Positions 31,858 through 39,491 of a stretch of 64,000 nt of DNA are shown piece after piece (position 1 is the first letter of the stretch; every line of letters starts with the position of its first letter). The stretch lies in contig DAINOJ010000006.1 of assembly GCA_036744005.1 (NCBI GenBank), positions 1 to 64,000 of the forward strand. The letters run 5' to 3'. A program made the position numbers and the translations under genes. This stretch comes from CALCNS01 sp937897315 (GTDB lineage: Bacteria > Bacillota > JAAYKD01). The notes under the pieces were generated by a model. It worked only from the letters and a program-made list of their open reading frames with translations. It was not told the DNA's origin and did not search any database.

Positions 31858-33210
31858 ATGAGTAACTTCTCTGATGGGGCAATCGAGCGTTTGCGGGAGT
31901 TGATTCAGTGTCAAACGGTATCTGGAGGCCAGTTAGACTATATAAGGTTCGAGGAATTTGAACGGCTACACCAAGTGTTGGAGAAGCAGTATCCCTTGAT
32001 ACATGGGACTCTACATAAGCTTGTTATCGGGAAGGCAAGTCTTCTATATCATTGGTTGGGGACCAATCGTAACTTGAAGCCTCTTATGCTCATGGCACAC
32101 CTCGATGTCGTACCGATTGGTGATATGAATCAATGGACACATGGACCTTTTTCAGGAGAGGTTGATGAGGGGTACATCTGGGGTAGAGGCACTGCAGATA
32201 CAAAATGCTTAATTACCGTTCAAATGGATGCCCTTGAAGAGCTGCTAGAAGAGGGATATCAGCCAGAACAAGATGTTTACTTATTTTACGGGCATAATGA
32301 AGAAATCGTTGCTGCGGGAGATCAATCTGGCGCAATGTTAGCGATGGAACATTTGAAAAAGGCAGGAATCACTTTAGGTTGTGTCATGGATGAGGGAGGA
32401 TCCGTAGTAAGTGGTAGTACAATGGGAATCCAACAACCCATTGCTGTGATCGGCGTCAGTGAAAAAGGTAGTCTCAATATATCATTGACGGTGAAAGATA
32501 AAGGTGGCCACTCGAGCACCCCTGAGAAAACGACGGCATTGACTCGTGTCGCTCGTGCTGCGATTGCTGTAGAAGAAAACCCCATGCCACCCCGCTTATT
32601 ACCAACCGTTGCTGAGTTAATGAAGACAGTGGCTCCATATATGGGTGTTCTAAAACCTTTGCTTTTAAGTCCCAATCAGACTTGGCCAATGCTTCAAAAA
32701 GCATTAACGCAAAAAGCGACGACCAATGCGATGATACGAACCACTTTTGCCGTCACCATGGCGCAAGGCAGTGCTCAGGCTAATGTATTACCTGAGAAGG
32801 CATCTATAGTAGTGAACTGTAGAATTTTGCCTGGTGACACGGTAGAAACAACCCTCGAGTATATTCGTAGCCTCGTCAGTAAGGAGATTGAAGTTGGAAA
32901 AATATCGGGCAAAGATCCTTCCCCGGTTTCTCCAATCAATACACCTCTGTTTGGACTGATTCGTGAACTGGCAAAAGAAATAACCCCCAATGCGTTAGTC
33001 ACACCCTATTTAGTGATGGGGGGAACAGATTCTGCTAAGTTTTATCCAATTTGCGAAGCGGTTTATCGCTTCTCCCCGTTCTATTTCGATGAAAAAACGA
33101 TGACCGGCGTGCACTCTGTGAATGAGAAATTGAAGGTCGATGGATTTCGAGCAGCGATAGATTTCTATAAGAATCTGACGATCCGCTATAAAGATACATA
33201 CCTTCAGTAA
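31858..33210 (+). CDS. M20 family peptidase (CPS1/PM20D1-like)
   Basis: 450 aa. All M20 active-site elements are present: HLDVVP (zinc His and structural Asp), GTADTK (bridging Asp), GHNEE with general base and zinc Glu, DEGG, and a final His in GVHSVNEK. The segment QWTHGPFSGEVDEGYIWGRG is characteristic of the yeast CPS1/mammalian PM20D1 branch, whose members release amino acids from dipeptides or N-acyl amino acids. No signal peptide, so a cytoplasmic peptidase or amidase. The start has AAGGGGG 9-10 nt upstream. This homologue is intact, in contrast to the M20 protein at 6.0-7.2 kb. Confidence 0.88.
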   Translation: MSNFSDGAIERLRELIQCQTVSGGQLDYIRFEEFERLHQVLEKQYPLIHGTLHKLVIGKASLLYHWLGTNRNLKPLMLMAHLDVVPIGDMNQWTHGPFSGEVDEGYIWGRGTADTKCLITVQMDALEELLEEGYQPEQDVYLFYGHNEEIVAAGDQSGAMLAMEHLKKAGITLGCVMDEGGSVVSGSTMGIQQPIAVIGVSEKGSLNISLTVKDKGGHSSTPEKTTALTRVARAAIAVEENPMPPRLLPTVAELMKTVAPYMGVLKPLLLSPNQTWPMLQKALTQKATTNAMIRTTFAVTMAQGSAQANVLPEKASIVVNCRILPGDTVETTLEYIRSLVSKEIEVGKISGKDPSPVSPINTPLFGLIRELAKEITPNALVTPYLVMGGTDSAKFYPICEAVYRFSPFYFDEKTMTGVHSVNEKLKVDGFRAAIDFYKNLTIRYKDTYLQ

Positions 33211-33255
33211 AGAGAATTCTGTAGTTGATTTGTTCTTTTTCTTTTTTCGATGTTG

Positions 33256-33264
33256 TGTTATACT
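33256..33264 (+). promoter_or_regulatory. Possible extended -10 promoter of dnaX
   Basis: TGTTATACT, an extended -10 element, lies about 33 nt upstream of the dnaX start. No convincing -35 at 17 bp. Confidence 0.4.
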
Positions 33265-33296
33265 TATAAAGAAGAAACGGAAGGGGGAGATGGGAT

Positions 33297-34949
33297 TTGG
33301 CTTATTTAGCATTATATCGACAACACCGCCCCAAAAAGCTTGATGAAATCGTGGAACAATCCCATATCGTAAGAGCACTCTCCAACGCGATTACAGAACA
33401 ACGGCTGAGCCATTCTTACTTGTTTGCCGGGCCTCGTGGAACGGGAAAAACCTCCGTTGCACGAATTTTGGCACGTTCTTTGAATTGTGAACAGGGTCCT
33501 ACTTTACAACCTTGTGGAGTTTGCGCCTCTTGTAAAAGCATCGACCAAGGTACTTCCATGGATGTACGAGAAATCGACGCTGCCTCCAATCGCAACATCG
33601 ATGATATTCGTAACATCCGTCAGAATATGCAATACATGGCAGAATCACGGTATAAGATCTATATAATCGATGAAGTACATATGCTAAATGACTATGCTTT
33701 CAATGCCTTCCTCAAGACCTTGGAAGAACCTCCACCAAACACTTTGTTTATCTTAGCTACAACAGAGGCGCATAAGATTCCGCTGACCATCTTATCTCGC
33801 TGTCAACGTTATGATTTTCGCAGGATTAGCACAAAGGGAATTATGAGCCAGATTCAGAAGATATCAAAACAAGAGAGCTTAGAAATTAGCGCAGAAGCAC
33901 TAAAAACAATCTCTGGACGTGCAGAAGGATGTATGAGAGATGCGTTATCCCTATTGGATCAATGCTTATCTTTCGCAGGGAATCATATAGAGTTGGACGA
34001 TGTTCTAGCTGTCTTAGGGTCTGTCGATCAGAAAACTCTGATTTGTAGCATAGAGGCCATGATATACGGTGATATTCCAAAGTTATTACAACTGTTGGAT
34101 CTTATTGAAGCAGAGGGCAAGGATTTAGTTCAGTTTCTACGGGATTTACTGCTACAATTGAAGGAATGGTTGACCGAAAAACCACCGATCGATACATTGC
34201 TTCCGGAACAAATCGTGGAGTTGCTTCAGGTTCTGTCCACTACGGAATGGGAAATGAAGCAGTCAACTCAACCAAGATTGTCATTGGAATTGGCTATGTT
34301 CCGAGCAGGAGATCAATATCGTGCCGGAGATCGACTAAGTGTCCTAGAATCAAAAATCCGTGCATTAGAAGCTTTGAGTAAAATCTCTAATTCTACGGAA
34401 GACCCTTCGCCGGTAGATCAGGGAAATCCAAAACAGGCAGTAATGTCCGTTGAGGTGAAATCACCTGAAGTCAGAAAGCCCGAACAAGTGGAACAGGTTG
34501 TACCCATATCCAAAGAATCGGATCCTGCAAAAGAAGAAGAAAAATCGGCAAAACCACTTAGGAATGATGAGATTCGGATGGAGACTTGGGATCAGATTTT
34601 GATGCAGGTCTTTCGAGAAAAAATCTCAGCACATGCCATCTTAAAGCAAGGGAAGGTTTATCGGCGGAATGGAAACACGCTAGAAGTCCTCTTTCAAAAT
34701 GATTTTCACAAGAAGATTATGGAAAAAGAAGATAATAAACAAGCGATTGAGCGAGCATTAAAACATCATTTAGGAGAAGTGACCCGATTTGTTCCTTTAT
34801 TGCCCAGAGATATCCAAGTGCTTTCTTCAGCGGAACCCTTGCAAACACAGGAGGATTGGCTAATCCAAGCAGCAATACAATGGGCAGGAAAAGACAAAGT
34901 GGAAATCGCTTCTCCACAACCAAAGGAAAACCAGAATCAGAAAGGATGA
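33297..34949 (+). CDS. dnaX: DNA polymerase III gamma/tau subunit
   Basis: 550 aa. Clamp-loader ATPase: Walker A GPRGTGKTSVAR at about 45-56, four-cysteine zinc site (CEQGPTLQPCGVCASC, about 64-79), DEVHML in Walker B and the SRC sensor 1 (LSRCQRYDF). After domain III comes a charged Pro/Glu/Lys linker (about 360-430) and a C-terminal tau domain. The start is TTG at 33297 with GGGGGAGA 6-7 nt upstream, giving MAYLALYRQHRP, which aligns with the standard MAYQALYRKWRP. First gene of the dnaX-ybaB-recR operon. Confidence 0.96.
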   Translation: MAYLALYRQHRPKKLDEIVEQSHIVRALSNAITEQRLSHSYLFAGPRGTGKTSVARILARSLNCEQGPTLQPCGVCASCKSIDQGTSMDVREIDAASNRNIDDIRNIRQNMQYMAESRYKIYIIDEVHMLNDYAFNAFLKTLEEPPPNTLFILATTEAHKIPLTILSRCQRYDFRRISTKGIMSQIQKISKQESLEISAEALKTISGRAEGCMRDALSLLDQCLSFAGNHIELDDVLAVLGSVDQKTLICSIEAMIYGDIPKLLQLLDLIEAEGKDLVQFLRDLLLQLKEWLTEKPPIDTLLPEQIVELLQVLSTTEWEMKQSTQPRLSLELAMFRAGDQYRAGDRLSVLESKIRALEALSKISNSTEDPSPVDQGNPKQAVMSVEVKSPEVRKPEQVEQVVPISKESDPAKEEEKSAKPLRNDEIRMETWDQILMQVFREKISAHAILKQGKVYRRNGNTLEVLFQNDFHKKIMEKEDNKQAIERALKHHLGEVTRFVPLLPRDIQVLSSAEPLQTQEDWLIQAAIQWAGKDKVEIASPQPKENQNQKG

Positions 34950-34955
34950 ACCTAA

Positions 34956-35321
34956 ATGCGTGGAGGAAAGAGTAAAGGATTCCCAGGTATGGGCGGTGGA
35001 AATATGCAGCAATTGTTAAAACAAGCACAGAAAATGCAAACTCAAATGCAAGAAGATATGGCGAAATTGCAAGAAGAGATGAAGACGAGAACGGTGAATG
35101 CAACCGTTGGGGGCGGAGCAATTGAAGTAGTGTTTACTGGCGAAAAAAAACTACAGTCCATTGTCGTTAAACCAGAAGTTGTTGATCCAGATGATGTGGA
35201 AATGCTACAAGATTTATTGTTGGCTGCAATTAATGAAGGATTAAGGAAAGCTACCGAAATGTATGACAGCGAAATGGAGAAGATTAGCGGGAATTTAAAA
35301 ATGCCCGGTGGTTTGTTCTAG
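34956..35321 (+). CDS. Nucleoid-associated protein, YbaB/EbfC family
   Basis: 121 aa. Gly-rich N-terminus, then the helix QLLKQAQKMQTQMQEDMAKLQ and the beta segments of the family, ending with the usual MPGGLF. Binds DNA as a dimer and is almost always between dnaX and recR, as here. The ATG follows AAAGGATGAACCTAA, 6 nt after the dnaX stop. Abundance and exact role vary by species. Confidence 0.95.
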   Translation: MRGGKSKGFPGMGGGNMQQLLKQAQKMQTQMQEDMAKLQEEMKTRTVNATVGGGAIEVVFTGEKKLQSIVVKPEVVDPDDVEMLQDLLLAAINEGLRKATEMYDSEMEKISGNLKMPGGLF

Positions 35322-35345
35322 GATAAGAAGGGATAGGGGATTAAT

Positions 35346-35945
35346 TTGTATACCTTTGGTGATTCGATGACCCGCTTAGTATCTCAATTGAGCCGCTTAC
35401 CAGGTATCGGGCCTAAAACAGCTCAACGCTTAGCAATGCATATTATTCAAATGGATGAAAGCAAAGTGAAGGATTTGGCAGGGGCTTTATTAGAAGCCAA
35501 AGAAAAAATGAAATATTGCTCAATATGTTGGAATTTATCCGATACAGATCCATGCAGTATCTGCCAAGACGATAAGCGTGATCGAAGTGTCATATGTGTG
35601 GTTTCCGACCCTCGCGATGTCATGGCTATGGAAAAGACCAGAGAGTATAGAGGGTTGTATCACGTTTTACATGGTGCGATTCAACCCAACGAAAATATTG
35701 GCCCAGAGAAACTCAAAATCAGAGAAATGCAAATGCGCTTGCTGGATGGGTCGGTCAAAGAGTTAATTTTGGCAACCAACCCAAATATAGAAGGCGAAAC
35801 GACGGCTTTATATTTGTCCCGATTGGTGAAACCGGCTGGCTTAAAAGTAACTAGAATTGCTCGTGGTTTACCAGTCGGTGGCGATTTGGAATATGCAGAT
35901 GAGATTACATTGCTGAAAGCTTTAGAAGGGCGTCGCGAAATCTAG
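35346..35945 (+). CDS. recR: Recombination protein RecR
   Basis: 199 aa. Helix-hairpin-helix LSRLPGIGPKTAQRLA near the N-terminus, a four-cysteine zinc finger (C58 SIC, CSIC), a Toprim domain (VVSDPRDVMAMEKT) and the C-terminal Walker-like region (LPVGGDLEYADE). Works with RecO (62 kb here) and RecF in gap repair. The start is TTG with AGGGGA about 5 nt upstream. In Bacillus the next genes are yaaL and bofA; neither follows here. Confidence 0.96.
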   Translation: MYTFGDSMTRLVSQLSRLPGIGPKTAQRLAMHIIQMDESKVKDLAGALLEAKEKMKYCSICWNLSDTDPCSICQDDKRDRSVICVVSDPRDVMAMEKTREYRGLYHVLHGAIQPNENIGPEKLKIREMQMRLLDGSVKELILATNPNIEGETTALYLSRLVKPAGLKVTRIARGLPVGGDLEYADEITLLKALEGRREI

Positions 35946-35968
35946 CTCTGAAGGAAAGGATGATTCTC

Positions 35969-36454
35969 ATGGATGACTTGTTCATTTTGCAACCCATGGT
36001 AAAAGATCAAATCCCTGCCATCGCCGAGATCGTTGCTGAGAATCGAGTTTTTCAAAGGTATCAATACAACCCACAAAAGATTATCCATATGTTAGAAACT
36101 GCTTATGACGCCAAAGATATTTTGCTAACTGCACTGGAAAATGGTAAGGTTCGCGGGTTCGTTTGGATGCAAGAACAAGCTGTTTTTGGCATGAGCGCTT
36201 ATGTGAAGCTCATAGCAGTAGATTATCAGCATCATCAAAGAGGTATTGGACAATTGCTGATGACGGCAGTGGAATCGATCGCCCAAAAGAATGGGCCTAA
36301 TTTATTCGTTTTGACATCCATGGATAATTTGATTGCACAAAAATTCTATTTACGATTGGGTTATGAGAGCATTGGGGTTATTCGAAACTATGTGTTACCC
36401 GGTGTGGATGAATTAATGATGAGAAAAACATGGGGTAGCCTTAGAAAAGAGTAA
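35969..36454 (+). CDS. GNAT family N-acetyltransferase
   Basis: 161 aa. GNAT fold with the acetyl-CoA binding motif A VDYQHHQRGIGQLLM (R/Q-x-x-G-I/G) and a C-terminal FYLRLGYESIGVIRNY. Substrate unknown; it is not RimI by sequence context. The start at 35969 has AAAGG 9 nt upstream; an in-frame ATG at 35960 abuts the site. Lies 23 nt after recR, so it could be the last gene of that operon. Confidence 0.8.
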   Translation: MDDLFILQPMVKDQIPAIAEIVAENRVFQRYQYNPQKIIHMLETAYDAKDILLTALENGKVRGFVWMQEQAVFGMSAYVKLIAVDYQHHQRGIGQLLMTAVESIAQKNGPNLFVLTSMDNLIAQKFYLRLGYESIGVIRNYVLPGVDELMMRKTWGSLRKE

Positions 36455-36462
36455 AAAAAGGT

Positions 36463-36479
36463 ATTGACCTTTCCTGACC
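36463..36479 (-). promoter_or_regulatory. CtsR-like operator on the clpP promoter
   Basis: On the minus strand the sequence is GGTCAGG-AAA-GGTCAAT, a tandem heptad like the CtsR box GGTCAAA-NAN-GGTCAAA (11 of 14 heptad positions match, with correct 3-nt spacing). It covers the -35 and part of the spacer of the clpP promoter, so binding would block transcription. ctsR itself is not in the window. Confidence 0.65.
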
Positions 36480-36492
36480 TTTGATATATAAT
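36464..36492 (+). promoter_or_regulatory. clpP promoter
   Basis: TTGACC (36464-36469), 17-bp spacer, TATAAT (36487-36492). Start about 38 nt upstream of the ATG. Confidence 0.85.
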
Positions 36493-36536
36493 GTGAATAC
36501 ATTCCAAATTCCAATCAAAGTACAGGAGGAACCTAT

Positions 36537-37127
36537 ATGAGTATTCAGAATAACTTAGTACCTATCGTCATCGAACAATCGAGTCGGGGAGAACGGTCCT
36601 ACGATATTTTCTCTCGCATGTTACGTGACCGCATCATTTTTTTAAATGGTGAGATTAATATGTATTCGGTCAATCTAATTATTGCTCAGCTTCTTTTCTT
36701 GGAAGCAGAGGATCCCGAAAAAGAAATCAACATTTACATCAACTCACCTGGCGGAGAAGTATATTCCGGCATGGCTTTGTATGATACAATTCAATATTTA
36801 AAAGCCCCGGTGAATACCATTTGTGTGGGGTTAGCCGCTTCTATGGCAGCTGTGATTTTGGCAGCAGGTAAAAAGCGCATGGCTTTGCCTCATTCTCGAA
36901 TCATGATTCATCAGCCATTGGGTGGTGCTCAAGGTCAGGCAGCGGACATTAAAATCCAGGCCGAAGAGATTTTAAGAATCAGACAAATGCTAAATGAAAT
37001 TCTGGCTAAACATACCGGTCAGGATTTGGGAACCATAGAGACAAGAACCGATCGAGACAATTATTTTTCAGCGAAAGAAGCGAAGGAATTTGGTTTAATC
37101 GATCAAGTGTTTGAGAGTCGATCCTAA
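36537..37127 (+). CDS. clpP: ATP-dependent Clp protease proteolytic subunit
   Basis: 196 aa. Catalytic triad readable by alignment to Bacillus ClpP: Ser in GLAASMAAV, His in MIHQPLGG, Asp in RTDRDNYF. INSPGGEVYSG and the oligomer-sensing D-R pair are conserved. Compared with Bacillus the residue after the catalytic Ser is Ala rather than Gly, and the following loop is shorter, as in some second ClpP copies. tig and clpX do not flank it, so this could be a paralogue of the main ClpP. GGAGG precedes the ATG. Has its own promoter with a CtsR-like box. Confidence 0.93.
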   Translation: MSIQNNLVPIVIEQSSRGERSYDIFSRMLRDRIIFLNGEINMYSVNLIIAQLLFLEAEDPEKEINIYINSPGGEVYSGMALYDTIQYLKAPVNTICVGLAASMAAVILAAGKKRMALPHSRIMIHQPLGGAQGQAADIKIQAEEILRIRQMLNEILAKHTGQDLGTIETRTDRDNYFSAKEAKEFGLIDQVFESRS

Positions 37128-37130
37128 CAG

Positions 37131-37164
37131 AAAGAGTTGCTCCAATGGAGCAGCTCTTTTCTTA
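37131..37164 (+). terminator. clpP terminator
   Basis: A 13-bp stem AAAGAGTTGCTCC with GGAGCAGCTCTTT (one wobble), loop AAT, then TTTTCTT. Confidence 0.85.
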
Positions 37165-37234
37165 AGAAGGAGAATTACTTTATAGCACGAAATTACTAAA
37201 CACTATTTTTTAGCGAGAAGAAAGGAGTGCTACC

Positions 37235-37993
37235 ATGCACAAACGTTTGCAAGTTTTAAGAATCGGTCCAACTTTTATGGAATATACGAAGTACAAGCAT
37301 CAATTGGAACAAAGCGATCAGACCAAAATGTTACCTCAACCGGAGTTAACCGATCCTACTCCAACGGATAAACCGTTGTTTGATCTTCCAAGGCCCGAGA
37401 CGATTCAGGTGAACCGGATAGACTTATCTGATGCGATCAATCAACGAGTTAGTGTTCGCAAATACTCGGAGCAACCTTTAACCCTCATGGAGTTATCGTA
37501 TCTTTTATGGTCAACTCAAGGTATTAAGCAAGTAACCACTCGTCCTGCGACTTTAAGAACCGTCCCATCAGCTGGGTCAAGGCATTCTTTCGAAACCTAC
37601 TTGTTGATTCAGCGAGTAGAAGGGCTTCAACCGGGATTGTATCAATATTGTGCTCTGGATCATAAACTTGCCTTGCTGTCTACTTCAGATCAATTATCTG
37701 AAGACCTGACTCGCGTCTGCCACCGTCAAGGAATGGTTAGGAATTCTGCCGTCACTTTCTTCTGGGCTGCTGAGATTTATCGCAATGTTTGGCGTTATGC
37801 GGAAAGAGCGTATCGATACATACATTTAGATGCGGGCCATGTATGCCAAAACTTATACTTGGCTTGCGAGGCAATTGCCTCTGGCTGCTGTGGTATTGCT
37901 GCTTTTGATGACGATGAGTTGAGTGCTATTTTAGGAATCGATGGAGTGAACCGTATCCCGGTATATGTTGCCACGGTTGGCAAAAAAGATTAA
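37235..37993 (+). CDS. SagB/ThcOx-type nitroreductase-family oxidoreductase
   Basis: 252 aa. FMN-dependent nitroreductase fold with INQRVSVRKYS at about 68, the SagB-type VPSAGSRHSFETYLLIQ, and the C-terminal DAGHVCQNLYLACEAIASG (about 192-210). SagB enzymes oxidise azolines in thiazole/oxazole peptide synthesis, but no cyclodehydratase (SagC/D, YcaO) or precursor peptide is adjacent, so the role is unknown and may be general. Starts at ATG with AAAGGAG 8 nt upstream. Monocistronic, between clpP and fumarase. Confidence 0.85.
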   Translation: MHKRLQVLRIGPTFMEYTKYKHQLEQSDQTKMLPQPELTDPTPTDKPLFDLPRPETIQVNRIDLSDAINQRVSVRKYSEQPLTLMELSYLLWSTQGIKQVTTRPATLRTVPSAGSRHSFETYLLIQRVEGLQPGLYQYCALDHKLALLSTSDQLSEDLTRVCHRQGMVRNSAVTFFWAAEIYRNVWRYAERAYRYIHLDAGHVCQNLYLACEAIASGCCGIAAFDDDELSAILGIDGVNRIPVYVATVGKKD

Positions 37994-38005
37994 GAACGAA
38001 TCAAG

Positions 38006-38041
38006 ACAGCGGGTCCATGCTTTGCGACTCGCTGTTTTTGA
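38006..38041 (+). terminator. Terminator after the SagB-like gene
   Basis: ACAGCGGGTC (38006-38015) pairs with GACTCGCTGT (38026-38035), one wobble; T run follows. Confidence 0.82.
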
Positions 38042-38100
38042 TTTACCTCTTGATTTTTTAGGCATTTATCTGTATTCTGAAAAGAAGAGGGGGTGGGATG

Positions 38101-38940
38101 ATGCGACTAGTATCTGCTTCTGAGATAACTCGCAAGGTAGCAGAGTTATGTATGCACGCTAACTATAATCTGAATGATGATATTGTTTCAGCTTTACAAC
38201 AAGCAAGGACTCAAGAAGAGGATCACCGAGCTCAAGAGGTCCTCGGGTTATTATTGCAAAATGCCGATGTTGCTCGTCTTGAGCACATGGCTATCTGTCA
38301 AGATACAGGGATGGCAGTGGTTTTTATGGAACTGGGGCAAGAAGTCCATGTAGTGGATGGCGATCTGGAAGCAGCTGTTAACGAAGGCGTTCGCCAAGGA
38401 TATCAGCAAGGGTACTTGAGGAAATCTACCGCGCATCCTATCACTAGAGTGAATATAGGAGACAATACCCCGGCAATTCTGCACCTTAGAATGGTTTCGG
38501 GTGATCAAATCAAGATTACCGTTGCTCCCAAAGGCTTTGGCTCAGAGAATATGGGAGGTTTGTTTTTTCTGAAACCCGGAGATGGCGTGAAAGGGATTTA
38601 CGATGTCGTCTTAGAGACCGTTCGAAAAGCAGGCGGCAACCCTTGTCCCCCCATGATTATCGGTGTAGGTATCGGAGGTACAATGGAACATTGTACCTAT
38701 TTGGCTAAAAAAGCATTGCTCCGTCATATAGGTAGTTACCATTCCGATCTAAGCATTGCGTCCATGGAGAAAGAGCTTCTGGATCTTGTGAACCAAACAA
38801 ATATTGGTCCACAAGGGTTTGGCGGAAAGACTACAGCTCTATTTGTTGCCATAGAAATCAGCCCAACACACATTGCCGGACTTCCTGTTGCAGTGAATAT
38901 AGGGTGCCACGCCACAAGACATAAGACTGATTATTTGTAG
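38101..38940 (+). CDS. Fumarate hydratase class I, alpha subunit
   Basis: 279 aa. N-terminal half of class I fumarase/tartrate dehydratase as a separate subunit. The three cluster cysteines are in AICQDTG, GGNPCPPM and NIGCHATRH, indicating a 4Fe-4S hydratase typical of anaerobes. Converts fumarate to malate and back. The ATGs at 38098 and 38101 are adjacent; 38101 gives a better distance to GAGGGGG. The beta subunit follows 11 nt later. L-tartrate dehydratase (TtdA) is an alternative that sequence alone does not exclude. Confidence 0.88.
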   Translation: MRLVSASEITRKVAELCMHANYNLNDDIVSALQQARTQEEDHRAQEVLGLLLQNADVARLEHMAICQDTGMAVVFMELGQEVHVVDGDLEAAVNEGVRQGYQQGYLRKSTAHPITRVNIGDNTPAILHLRMVSGDQIKITVAPKGFGSENMGGLFFLKPGDGVKGIYDVVLETVRKAGGNPCPPMIIGVGIGGTMEHCTYLAKKALLRHIGSYHSDLSIASMEKELLDLVNQTNIGPQGFGGKTTALFVAIEISPTHIAGLPVAVNIGCHATRHKTDYL

Positions 38941-38951
38941 GAGGAATCAAA

Positions 38952-39491
38952 GTGGAAATAGATTTACCATTGGTAGATAAACAGATTGAGTTATTGAAGG
39001 CTGGGGATTTAGTCCACTTGAATGGCTGGATTTATACGGCTCGTGATGCGGCACACAAAAGAATGATGGAAGATAAATTGCAAGGAAACATCTTACCTTT
39101 TGATGTAGAGCGTCAAACAATCTATTATGCTGGTCCGGCACCTACACCTCCAGGAAAGGTTATCGGTTCCATTGGACCAACAACCTCTTCGAGGATGGAC
39201 CCGTTTACCACTTTTATGCTTAATCAAGGGGTAAAAGGATTCATAGGGAAAGGGCCAAGAAGTACTGAGATTCGTAGAGCTTTGCAACAGCATGGGGCGG
39301 TGTACTTTGCAGCCATAGGCGGAGCTGCTGCATTACAAGCAAGAAGCATTATTAAAATGGAAACCATTGCCTATGAGGACTTGGGAGCGGAAGCTATTCG
39401 AAGACTTTATGTATCAGGAATGGCTGTCTATGTGGCCAACGATTGTTATGGTGGAAGTATTTTTCCGGAGGAATATGATTATAAGGAATGA
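38952..39491 (+). CDS. Fumarate hydratase class I, beta subunit
   Basis: 179 aa. C-terminal half of class I fumarase: GSIGPTTSSRMDPFT and GVKGFIGKGP are the family landmarks. Starts with GTG, with AGGAGG 7 nt upstream. Forms the enzyme with the alpha subunit. The end overlaps the next gene by 4 nt (ATGA), linking fumarase to the R3H ATPase in one transcript. Confidence 0.9.
   Translation: MEIDLPLVDKQIELLKAGDLVHLNGWIYTARDAAHKRMMEDKLQGNILPFDVERQTIYYAGPAPTPPGKVIGSIGPTTSSRMDPFTTFMLNQGVKGFIGKGPRSTEIRRALQQHGAVYFAAIGGAAALQARSIIKMETIAYEDLGAEAIRRLYVSGMAVYVANDCYGGSIFPEEYDYKE

Noticed and set aside
36537..37127. clpP as part of a phage or defence cassette
   Set aside because: The neighbours are housekeeping genes and the promoter carries a heat-shock type operator.
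37235..37993. SagB-like gene as evidence of a thiazole/oxazole peptide cluster
   Set aside because: No cyclodehydratase, transporter or precursor peptide in the flanking 5 kb.
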